DNA of 7,271 bases from JBOGUF01 sp050696075 (lineage in GTDB: Bacteria; Chloroflexota; Chloroflexia; Thermomicrobiales; UBA6265): positions 1-7,271 of the forward strand of contig JBOGUF010000001.1 of NCBI GenBank assembly GCA_050696075.1, read 5' to 3'. Position 1 is the first letter of the stretch, and each line of letters begins with the position of its first letter. The notes beneath the pieces were generated by a model. That model saw only the letters and a program-made list of their open reading frames with translations. It made no database searches and was not told where the DNA came from. Made by a program: the position numbers and the translations under genes. Of this stretch, positions 1 to 5,366 are shown piece after piece.

Positions 1-9
1 GTGCTCGCC

Positions 10-37
10 CTGACCCCCGACTCCTGACTCCTGACCC
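10..37. repeat. Four tandem 7-base repeats (CYGACYC) upstream of gene 1
   Basis: The sequence shows four exact-period heptamers: CTGACCC (10-16), CCGACTC (17-23), CTGACTC (24-30) and CTGACCC (31-37). They end only 8 bases before the Shine-Dalgarno of the first binding-protein gene, so they lie in its leader or promoter region. Different 7-base repeats occur after gene 1 and after gene 3. The array may begin outside the window. Its role is unknown; it resembles short tandemly repeated heptamers known from cyanobacterial genomes. Confidence 0.8.
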
Positions 38-44
38 CTACGTG

Positions 45-51
45 AAGGAGG
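45..51 (+). promoter_or_regulatory. Shine-Dalgarno of binding-protein gene 1
   Basis: AAGGAGG lies 8 bases before the ATG at 60. An in-frame GTG at 42 sits on top of this site and would add six residues (MKEETV), but the other two paralogues also start MAE with an 8-base spacing, so ATG 60 is the start. Confidence 0.9.
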
Positions 52-59
52 AAACGGTC

Positions 60-1946
60 ATGGCGGAGAAGGGTCAGCTCTGGCGGACCTGGGATGATCT
101 CAAGGCAGGCCGGATCAGCCGCCGGGAGTTCATCGAGAAGGCGACGGCGCTCGGCGTCGGGTTGCCGGTTGTGCTGTTCTGCGTGAATGCGCTCGGTACG
201 TCGAGCGCCTCGGCCGCGCCCGGCGGGAAGGCGCGGGGCGCGGTCGCTGGATTCCAAACCGCGTCGACGACCCCGCGGCCGGCGGCCCCCGAAGGCTTGC
301 AGCGGGGCGCGGGGGATGAACTCAGGATCCTGCTCTGGCAGGCGGTGACGCACATGAGCCCCCACACCGGCACCGGCACGAAAGACTTCCTGGGGGCGTC
401 GTTCGTGCTCGAGCCGCTGATGAGCTACATGCCGGACGCGACGCTGATACCGACGTTGGTCACGGAGGTGCCGTCGGTCGAGAACGGGCTGCTCTCCGAG
501 GATTTGACCACGGTCACCTACACCCTGCTCGAAGGGGTCACGTGGAGCGACGGCGAGCCGTTTACGGCTCGCGACCTCGTCTTCACGTGGGAATGGATCA
601 TGAACCCGGACAACGGCTCGGTCAGCATCGAGAACTACCGGCCGATTCAGAGCGTGGAGGCGGTCGACGACCTGACGGTCCGCATCACGTTTACCAACGC
701 GACGCTGGCCTGGTACGTGCCGTTCACCGGTACCTTCGGCGGCAGTGTCTACCCCGGCCACGTCTGGGGCTTCGATTCGGCCAACACGGAGGCGATCAAC
801 GCCTTCCGTCAGGGGCCGATCGGCACCGGACCGTACGTGGTCGAGTCGTTCGCGGAGAACGATCAGGTGATCTTCGCCGTCAACGAGAACTACCGCGAGC
901 CGAACAAGCCGTTCTTCAGCCGCGTCAACCTCAAGGGCGGCGGCGACGCGGCGGCTGCCGCGCGGGCGGTGCTGGAGACCGGCGATTGGGACTACGCCTG
1001 GAACCTCCAGGTCGAACCCGCGATCTTGAACCAGATGGCCGAGGCTGGGAACGGTCAACTGGTGGTCGTGCCGGGCACGAGCGTCGAACGTATCCTCTTC
1101 AACTTCGCCGACCCCAACCAGGAAGTCGAGGGGCAGCGCGCCTACTGGCAGGAGCCGCACCCGGTCTTCAGCGACATCGCGGTCCGCCAGGCGATGAGCA
1201 TGGCGGCCGACCGGGAGACGATCTCGGTCCAGTTCTATGGCGAGGGCGAGCCGGCGACGAGCAACATCCTGGTCGGCATCCCGGCCTACGAGTCGCCAAA
1301 TACCTCCTTCGAGTTCAATCTCGAGTCGGCGAAGCAGATCCTGGACGAAGCCGGCTGGGTGATGGACGGCGACGTCCGCGCGAAAGACGGCGTGGAGATG
1401 AAATTCAGCTACGCCACATCGATCAACGCGGTGCGCCAGAAGACACAGGCGGTCTTTAAGCAAGCGTGCGACGAGTTAGGGATCGATCTGCAGCTGAAGC
1501 AGGTCGACGCCGGCATCTTCTTCGACAGCGCGGCGGGGAACGAGCAGAATTTCCCGCACTTCTACAACGACCTGCAGATGTATACCTCCAGCCCGGGCTT
1601 CTCGTATCCGACCGACTACATGTTGACGTGGTACACCGGTCCGGAGGGTACGAACATGCCGCAGGCGTCGAACGGCTGGTCGGGGCAGAACATCCACCGC
1701 TACCAGAACCCGGAGTACGACTCGCTCTACGAAGAGGTCGTGGCCGCGACCGAACCGGAGCGGGCCGCCGAGCTCTTCATCCAGATGAACGACATCGTGA
1801 TCAACGACTACGTCGCCATCCCGCTGGTGCAGCGGGCGGCGGACAAGTACGCGATCAGCAACCGGCTCAACGACGACATGGTCGCGCTCGGGCCGTTCGA
1901 GTCGAACTTCTGGAACGTGGCGAACTGGCACCTGGCGGAAGGCTAG
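60..1946 (+). CDS. Family 5 ABC-transporter substrate-binding protein, paralogue 1, Tat-exported
   Basis: This 628-residue extracytoplasmic solute receptor belongs to the SBP_bac_5 family (DppA/OppA/NikA type), whose members capture peptides, nickel complexes or oligosaccharides for an ABC importer. Residues 20-24 (S-R-R-E-F) form a twin-arginine motif, followed by a hydrophobic stretch at about 31-45 and a likely signal peptidase I site near 50-53 (A-S-A-A). A low-complexity Ala/Pro/Thr linker runs to about residue 80, longer than in paralogues 2 and 3. Family landmarks are WSDGEPF (162-168), the 'SVEAVDDLTV' segment shortly after, GTGPY (255-259), a GGGDAA segment starting at 293 and a C-terminal WNVANW. 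Cys41 is preceded by V-L-F, which is not a lipobox. Start choice: strong Shine-Dalgarno and agreement with paralogues. The ligand cannot be read from sequence; peptide is the default guess. No permease gene is visible. Confidence 0.93.
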   Translation: MAEKGQLWRTWDDLKAGRISRREFIEKATALGVGLPVVLFCVNALGTSSASAAPGGKARGAVAGFQTASTTPRPAAPEGLQRGAGDELRILLWQAVTHMSPHTGTGTKDFLGASFVLEPLMSYMPDATLIPTLVTEVPSVENGLLSEDLTTVTYTLLEGVTWSDGEPFTARDLVFTWEWIMNPDNGSVSIENYRPIQSVEAVDDLTVRITFTNATLAWYVPFTGTFGGSVYPGHVWGFDSANTEAINAFRQGPIGTGPYVVESFAENDQVIFAVNENYREPNKPFFSRVNLKGGGDAAAAARAVLETGDWDYAWNLQVEPAILNQMAEAGNGQLVVVPGTSVERILFNFADPNQEVEGQRAYWQEPHPVFSDIAVRQAMSMAADRETISVQFYGEGEPATSNILVGIPAYESPNTSFEFNLESAKQILDEAGWVMDGDVRAKDGVEMKFSYATSINAVRQKTQAVFKQACDELGIDLQLKQVDAGIFFDSAAGNEQNFPHFYNDLQMYTSSPGFSYPTDYMLTWYTGPEGTNMPQASNGWSGQNIHRYQNPEYDSLYEEVVAATEPERAAELFIQMNDIVINDYVAIPLVQRAADKYAISNRLNDDMVALGPFESNFWNVANWHLAEG

Positions 1947-1964
1947 GCGTTAGGCGTTAGGGGT
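1944..1964. repeat. Three 7-base tandem repeats (TAGGSGT) overlapping the stop codon of gene 1
   Basis: TAGGCGT (1944-1950), TAGGCGT (1951-1957) and TAGGGGT (1958-1964) are direct repeats; the first T-A-G is the stop codon of gene 1. The same word recurs inverted as CCTAACGCCT at 2029-2038 and as CCTAACGCCTAA at 2229-2240, the exact reverse complement of 1950-1961. Confidence 0.75.
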
Positions 1965-2240
1965 GCGCGGTACGTGTCGCGGACGGCGCACCCCTAATAG
2001 GCATGGCGTCTCGCTTGACCGCTCTCTCCTAACGCCTGAGGCGGCGTGTGCCAAGCTCCGTCCTGCTGAGGCGACGCCGAAGCACGCCCTGAGGAACCGA
2101 AGGGCATCCCCCGGCGCAGCCGACCCGTCATGACGGTGATGGTGGCCCCAGTCCCCGTGCCTGATGATCGGCGGTGCGCTTCGCGCGGGGATGCTTCGCT
2201 GCCTCAGCATGACGGGGTGCCAACGCGGCCTAACGCCTAA
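1950..2240. repeat. Nested inverted-repeat cluster filling the gene 1-gene 2 spacer
   Basis: This spacer has no convincing gene. A 12-base inverted repeat marks its edges (TTAGGCGTTAGG 1950-1961, CCTAACGCCTAA 2229-2240). Inside is a larger imperfect palindrome: 2058-2084 (CCGTCCTGCTGAGGC then GAAGCA) matches the reverse complement of 2192-2215 with a few changes; GCATCCCC (2104-2111) pairs with GGGGATGC (2187-2194); a perfect 12-base palindrome, CCGTCATGACGG (2125-2136), lies near the centre. Within the left arm, CTGAGG...CGAAG occurs twice in tandem (from about 2066 and 2089). This looks like an interspersed palindromic repeat or a small non-coding mobile remnant. No transposase is present, and no target duplication was identified. 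Confidence 0.6.
1957..1997 (+). terminator. 12-bp hairpin just after gene 1, possible terminator
   Basis: TTAGGGGTGCGC (1957-1968) and GCGCACCCCTAA (1986-1997) pair perfectly around a 17-base loop, starting 11 bases after the stop codon. There is no T-run after the stem, so it is not a canonical intrinsic terminator. It may instead stabilise the 3' end of the mRNA, separate gene 1 from gene 2, or simply be part of the repeat cluster. Confidence 0.5.
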
Positions 2241-2251
2241 GCCCTGGCGCC

Positions 2252-2260
2252 TGGTACAAT
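2252..2260 (+). promoter_or_regulatory. Predicted extended -10 promoter of gene 2
   Basis: TGGTACAAT fits an extended -10 element (TG-n-TACAAT), 70 bases before the ATG of gene 2. No good -35 hexamer is seen 16-18 bases upstream, which is tolerable for an extended -10. The same word GTACAAT appears upstream of gene 3 (5271-5277), supporting both. It sits just outside the repeat cluster, so gene 2 is probably transcribed independently of gene 1. Confidence 0.5.
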
Positions 2261-2285
2261 CCCGTTACACGCACAATTCAGTGGT

Positions 2286-2299
2286 GGTCTGTCGTCCGG
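2286..2299 (+). promoter_or_regulatory. Leader block shared with gene 3
   Basis: GGTCTGTCGT followed by CCGG (2286-2299) recurs in the leader of gene 3 at 5321-5335 with one inserted A. Both copies lie between the GTACAAT box and the Shine-Dalgarno. It could be a regulator-binding site, a leader RNA element, or a remnant of the duplication that made genes 2 and 3. Confidence 0.45.
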
Positions 2300-2303
2300 T
2301 TGG

Positions 2304-2322
2304 TCGAAGGAGATCGAAGGAG
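2304..2322 (+). promoter_or_regulatory. Duplicated Shine-Dalgarno of gene 2
   Basis: TCGAAGGAG occurs twice with a 10-base period (2304-2312 and 2314-2322). The second copy places AAGGAG 8 bases before the ATG at 2331, matching the spacing at genes 1 and 3, and so fixes the start. The first copy is too far away for normal initiation from this ATG and may act as a standby site. Confidence 0.75.
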
Positions 2323-2330
2323 CGGTACAG

Positions 2331-4184
2331 ATGGCAGAGACAGGCGCGTTCTGGCGGTTATACGAGGAGTTGAAGGCGGGTCGACTCTCTCGGCGGGCCT
2401 TCATCCAGCGGGCGACGGCGCTCGGGGTTACCCTGCCGGTCGTCCTCTTTGTGCTGCAGGCGACGAAGCTGGGGCAGGGGGCGGCGGCGCAAGAGGCGGC
2501 CTCCGGGAGGCCGACGACGGGCACGGAGAACCAGCAGCGCGGCGCGGGGGGCGAACTGAAGCTCCTCCAATGGCAGGCAGCGACCCATATGAGCGTTCAC
2601 ACCTCGACCGGTGCGAAGGACACCCATGCCGCCTCGTTGGTGACTGAGCCCTTGATGAGCTACATGCCCGACTACTCGCTGATTCCGACATTGGTCAAGG
2701 AGGTGCCGACGGAGGAGAACGGCCTCCTCGCCGCGGACCGCCTGAGCGTCACCTACAACTTGCTGGAAGGGATGCTCTGGAGCGACGGCGAGCCGTTCAC
2801 GGCCAACGACGTCGTCTTCACCTGGAACTGGATCATGAACCCGGAGAACGCCTCGGTTAACATCGAGACGTACCGGCCGATCGCCAGCGTCGAGGCGGTC
2901 GACGACTTGACGGTCGCGATAACCTTCTCGACTCCGCAGCCGGCCTGGTATATCCCCTTCACCAGCACGCTCGGTGGCGGTATCTACCCGGCCCACTTCT
3001 GGGGCGGCGACCCGACGAATCCCGACCCGATCAACCAGTTCCGCCAGAACCCGATCGGGACTGGGCCGTACAAGGTCGACTCCTTCGCGGAGAACGATCA
3101 GGTCATCTACTCGATCAACGAGAACTACCGGGAGCCGAACAAGCCGTTCTTCGCCTCGGTCAACCTCAAGGGTGGCGGCGACGCGGCTTCGACCGCGCGG
3201 GCGGTCCTCCAGACCGGCGACTGGCACATGGCTTGGAACACCCAGGTCGAGCCGGCCGTCCTGCTGGAGATGGAGCAAACCGGTGGCAATGGGGCGGTCG
3301 TCGTCGCCGCTGGTCTGTACGTCGAGCGGATCGACGTCAACTTCTCGGACCCGGACGTCGAGGTCGACGGACAGCGCTCGCAGTGGGAGACGCCGCACCC
3401 GATCCTGACCGACAAGGCGGTGCGGCAGGCGATGGCGCTTGGCGCGGACCGCCAAACCGTCTCCGATCAGTTCTACTTCGGCGACCGGGGCGAGCCGCCA
3501 ACCTCGAACATTCTGGTGGGGCCGCCGCAATTCGCCTCCCCGAACACCTCGTGGGAGTTCAACGTCGAGGCGGCGAAACAGATTCTCGACGAGGCTGGCT
3601 GGGTCCTGGAGGGCGATGTCCGAGTCAAGGACGGCGTTGAGCTGGCGATCGACTACGCCACCACGATCAACCCGGTGCGGCAGAAGACGCAGGCCGTCGT
3701 CAAGCAGGCCTGGGAGGAGATCGGGATCAAGGTCCAGCTCAAGCAGATCGACGCCGGCATCTTCTTCGACAGCGCGGCGGGGAACGAGCAGAACTTGAGC
3801 CACATGTACTTCGACCTGTCGATGTACGCGAACACACCGACCGATCCCTATCCGGTCTCGTACATGGCTGGATGGTACAGCAACAACGGCGAGAACATCG
3901 CGCAGGCCGCAAACGACTGGTCCGGCCTCAACTCCACGCGCTACCACAACCCAGAGTACGACCAGCTCTACGAGGAGTTGCGGCTGGAGACCGACCCGGA
4001 GCGGGCGGCCGAGCTCTTCATCCAGATGAACGACCTGGTCATCAACGACGTCGTGATGATCCCGCTGGTGAACCGGTCGGCGGCCACGTACTGCATCTCG
4101 AACCAGCTCCGCGCCGACAGTGTCGCCCTCGGCCAGTTCGAGACGCTCTACTGGAACGTCGCGAACTGGAACATGGTGGAGTAG
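2331..4184 (+). CDS. Family 5 ABC-transporter substrate-binding protein, paralogue 2, Tat-exported
   Basis: This 617-residue SBP_bac_5 solute receptor is predicted to act outside the membrane and to deliver its ligand to an ABC importer not encoded here. The N-terminus has a twin-arginine motif at 20-24 (S-R-R-A-F), a hydrophobic core at about 31-45 and a probable A-A-A cleavage site at 51-53. The signal region has no cysteine, so there is no lipoprotein anchor. Landmarks are WSDGEPF (150-156), GTGPY (243-247), a GGGDAA segment and a C-terminal WNVANW. By eye it matches paralogue 3 most closely, while some DNA blocks are identical to gene 1 (46 bases at 3748-3793 equal 1504-1549). It has its own promoter-like box and Shine-Dalgarno and is followed by two strong hairpins, which suggests a monocistronic unit. 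The ligand is unknown; a peptide is the family default. Confidence 0.93.
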   Translation: MAETGAFWRLYEELKAGRLSRRAFIQRATALGVTLPVVLFVLQATKLGQGAAAQEAASGRPTTGTENQQRGAGGELKLLQWQAATHMSVHTSTGAKDTHAASLVTEPLMSYMPDYSLIPTLVKEVPTEENGLLAADRLSVTYNLLEGMLWSDGEPFTANDVVFTWNWIMNPENASVNIETYRPIASVEAVDDLTVAITFSTPQPAWYIPFTSTLGGGIYPAHFWGGDPTNPDPINQFRQNPIGTGPYKVDSFAENDQVIYSINENYREPNKPFFASVNLKGGGDAASTARAVLQTGDWHMAWNTQVEPAVLLEMEQTGGNGAVVVAAGLYVERIDVNFSDPDVEVDGQRSQWETPHPILTDKAVRQAMALGADRQTVSDQFYFGDRGEPPTSNILVGPPQFASPNTSWEFNVEAAKQILDEAGWVLEGDVRVKDGVELAIDYATTINPVRQKTQAVVKQAWEEIGIKVQLKQIDAGIFFDSAAGNEQNLSHMYFDLSMYANTPTDPYPVSYMAGWYSNNGENIAQAANDWSGLNSTRYHNPEYDQLYEELRLETDPERAAELFIQMNDLVINDVVMIPLVNRSAATYCISNQLRADSVALGQFETLYWNVANWNMVE

Positions 4185-4207
4185 GCAGGGGCAGCCCTCA
4201 CCCCCGG

Positions 4208-4274
4208 CCCCCTCTCCCTCTGAACGGAGGGAGAGGGGGACGACGGGCCGCGGCACAAGCTGCGGCCCGTCGTC
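4208..4274. terminator. Two adjacent strong hairpins between convergent genes
   Basis: Hairpin 1: CCCCCTCTCCCTC (4208-4220) pairs perfectly with 4227-4239 around a 6-base loop. Hairpin 2: GACGACGGGCCGC (4239-4251) pairs perfectly with 4262-4274, and three further inner pairs, one of them G-T, leave a 4-base ACAA loop. They share base 4239. They lie between the stop of gene 2 (4184) and the stop of the minus-strand PIN gene (4291), so both can work in either direction. T-runs are lacking on both strands. Most likely a bidirectional terminator or mRNA-end stabiliser; hairpin 1 has the look of an interspersed C-rich palindrome. Confidence 0.6.
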
Positions 4275-4290
4275 GTTCGTCGCGATCCAT

Positions 4291-4902
4291 TCAGCGCCAG
4301 GTGTAGACGTCGAAGTCGCGGGCGGCGCGGCGTAGGTCGGCATCGAGGGTGGCGATGGCGGAAACCCCGGCGCGCTGGGCTTCAAGGAGGATCGCCGCGT
4401 CGCTGGTGTCGAGCTGGTAGCGGACGATGAGGCGCATGAGCTCCTCTTCCCAGAGGCGGCCTAAGGGGAGGGGATCCAGATCCAGCGGTTGGAGTACCGC
4501 GAGTCCATTGGCGCGCAGCAAGGGCGGCAGGCGCTCCAATTCCGGGCGGAGTTGGTTAATCAAGTCCGGCCGCAGCTTGTAGAGATCGAGCCAATCGAAG
4601 CCGCGCGTCCCCGGCCGGCGCTCCATCAGTTCCGAGCGATGAGCGGGGAGAAGATCACGAAAGTGCATCTTTAGGGCAAAGTGGACCACCTCACCAAAGG
4701 CGGTGGGAGGGACGAGGCCGACCGACGGTGTCTCGCTCAGTAACCGGAAGAACCGCCGAGCGTGGGCGGCGGTGATCGGTGTGAGCGCGCGCTGAGCGGC
4801 GCGCAGCCGGGGAACGACAAGACTGCTGTCGACGACGATTTGCGCTGGGAGGTTGAGCGTCGACTGTCCGAGGTCGATGAGGCTACCGGGCATTTGTTTC
4901 AT
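4291..4902 (-). CDS. PIN-domain protein, probable toxin ribonuclease (VapC-like)
   Basis: This 203-residue protein has the spaced acidic residues of a PIN ribonuclease: Asp25 in VVDSSLVV, Glu71 in AFGEVV, Asp165/Asp168 in LDTSDAAILLEAQ, and Asp187/Asp189 in ATLDADL. In this family the acidic residues bind Mg2+/Mn2+ and cut RNA, commonly tRNA or rRNA in VapC toxins. It is longer than the usual 130-150 residues because of an extra N-terminal stretch (1-20) and a mostly helical-looking stretch between Glu71 and Asp165. The start at 4902 overlaps the end of the upstream small gene by 20 bases, a typical toxin-antitoxin arrangement implying coupled translation. A second in-frame ATG at 4893 (MPGSL) is an equally possible start; neither has a clear Shine-Dalgarno. 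It runs opposite to the transport genes and converges on gene 2. A non-toxin PIN nuclease cannot be excluded. Confidence 0.75.
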   Translation of the reverse strand: MKQMPGSLIDLGQSTLNLPAQIVVDSSLVVPRLRAAQRALTPITAAHARRFFRLLSETPSVGLVPPTAFGEVVHFALKMHFRDLLPAHRSELMERRPGTRGFDWLDLYKLRPDLINQLRPELERLPPLLRANGLAVLQPLDLDPLPLGRLWEEELMRLIVRYQLDTSDAAILLEAQRAGVSAIATLDADLRRAARDFDVYTWR

Positions 4903-5176
4903 CGTCGGCGTCTTCGCCCGCCTCGTCTACCCGATCATCATCCCAATAAAATCCCGAGGGATTAGCCAGATACTCCCGATACGTCTCCTCCAGCGCTTCA
5001 CGGGAGAAGTTCCGTCGCACCCAAGCGTCGAGTTCGGCTTCCGGGTCGATGCCGGCTGCCAGCGCCCGCTGCCGCTCGGCCTGGACTTCGGCGATGTGCC
5101 GATCGAGGTTGGCGCGAGCGATGGCGACCTGCTCGTCGTAAGTGGGTTCGGGTTGCGGTTGCCGCTTCGTGACCAT
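4883..5176 (-). CDS. Small acidic-tailed protein, probable antitoxin of the PIN gene
   Basis: This 97-residue protein starts MVTKRQ and ends in a strongly acidic tail (about 79-94, rich in Asp and Glu). A charged, helix-prone middle (about 14-40) and a YREYL/FYWDD segment (66-80) are visible. I do not recognise a ribbon-helix-helix, AbrB, Phd/YefM or HTH domain, so the antitoxin call rests on context: a small gene just upstream of, and overlapping by 20 bases, a PIN-domain gene. The start is set by GGAGG at 5184-5188 (minus strand), 7 bases before the ATG at 5176. Another in-frame ATG at 5200 has no Shine-Dalgarno, and the much longer reading frame into gene 3 is antisense coding sequence. 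If this is an antitoxin, it would neutralise the nuclease by binding it and probably repress its own promoter. The family is unknown. Confidence 0.65.
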   Translation of the reverse strand: MVTKRQPQPEPTYDEQVAIARANLDRHIAEVQAERQRALAAGIDPEAELDAWVRRNFSREALEETYREYLANPSGFYWDDDRVDEAGEDADDETNAR

Positions 5177-5202
5177 GGCGGTGCCTCCGATCGTGACCAT
5201 GG
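5167..5202. repeat. 12-base direct repeat around the start of the putative antitoxin gene
   Basis: TCGTGACCATGG occurs at 5167-5178 and again at 5191-5202, 24 bases apart. Each copy holds the palindrome CCATGG, and each contains an in-frame minus-strand ATG (5176 and 5200) giving M-V-T twice. The Shine-Dalgarno of the 5176 start lies between the copies. It could be an autoregulatory operator of the pair or a small in-frame duplication at the gene start. Confidence 0.5.
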
Positions 5203-5270
5203 TAGGGCACGGCGGTAGGCGGGACAAGACGAGATTAGGCGGCGCAGGGTTTCCTTTTTGGCGCGGATGA

Positions 5271-5277
5271 GTACAAT
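5271..5277 (+). promoter_or_regulatory. Predicted -10 promoter box of gene 3
   Basis: GTACAAT (TACAAT at 5272-5277) matches the box upstream of gene 2 and lies 89 bases before the ATG of gene 3. A weak -35 candidate, TTTCCT, is at 5250-5255 with a 16-base spacer. The region 5177-5366 is the divergent spacer between the minus-strand pair and gene 3; I found no clear minus-strand promoter in it. Confidence 0.45.
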
Positions 5278-5296
5278 AGCTCCGCGCAAACGGGTC

Positions 5297-5335
5297 CCGA
5301 CAACTGAATAGGGGTTTGTCGGTCTGTCGTACCGG
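5297..5335 (+). promoter_or_regulatory. Gene 3 leader: small hairpin and block shared with gene 2
   Basis: CCGACAA (5297-5303) can pair with TTGTCGG (5316-5322) around a 12-base loop. Directly overlapping it is GGTCTGTCGT-A-CCGG (5321-5335), the block also present in the gene 2 leader (2286-2299). Gene 2 lacks the hairpin, which accounts for its shorter leader. Function is unknown. Confidence 0.4.
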
Positions 5336-5351
5336 ATGATCAGTGTCGATC

Positions 5352-5358
5352 AAAGGAG
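5352..5358 (+). promoter_or_regulatory. Shine-Dalgarno of gene 3
   Basis: AAAGGAG lies 8 bases before the ATG at 5367. An in-frame GTG at 5343 would add eight residues (MSIKGAAL) but lies upstream of this site; the MAES start matches the MAEK and MAET starts of the paralogues. Confidence 0.9.
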
Positions 5359-5366
5359 CAGCGTTG

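Noticed and set aside
10..37. CRISPR array
   Set aside because: The repeats are only 7 bases, tandem and without spacers; no cas gene is present.
180..185. Cys41 of binding protein 1 as a lipoprotein attachment site
   Set aside because: It is preceded by V-L-F, not a small residue at -1, lies inside the hydrophobic core, and is absent from paralogues 2 and 3.
1950..2240. Insertion sequence
   Set aside because: Terminal inverted repeats exist but there is no transposase frame and no target duplication was identified; described only as a repeat cluster.
1950..2373. Short frames on both strands in the gene 1-gene 2 spacer (86 and 69 codons)
   Set aside because: They lie in the inverted-repeat cluster, and the plus-strand one overlaps the gene 2 start in another frame; no family features.
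2358..4385. 675-codon open frame on the minus strand across gene 2
   Set aside because: It is antisense to a clear binding-protein gene. Stop codons are rare in that frame because of GC-rich codon use, and the product is a low-information Arg/Val/Asp/Leu-rich sequence with no recognisable motif.
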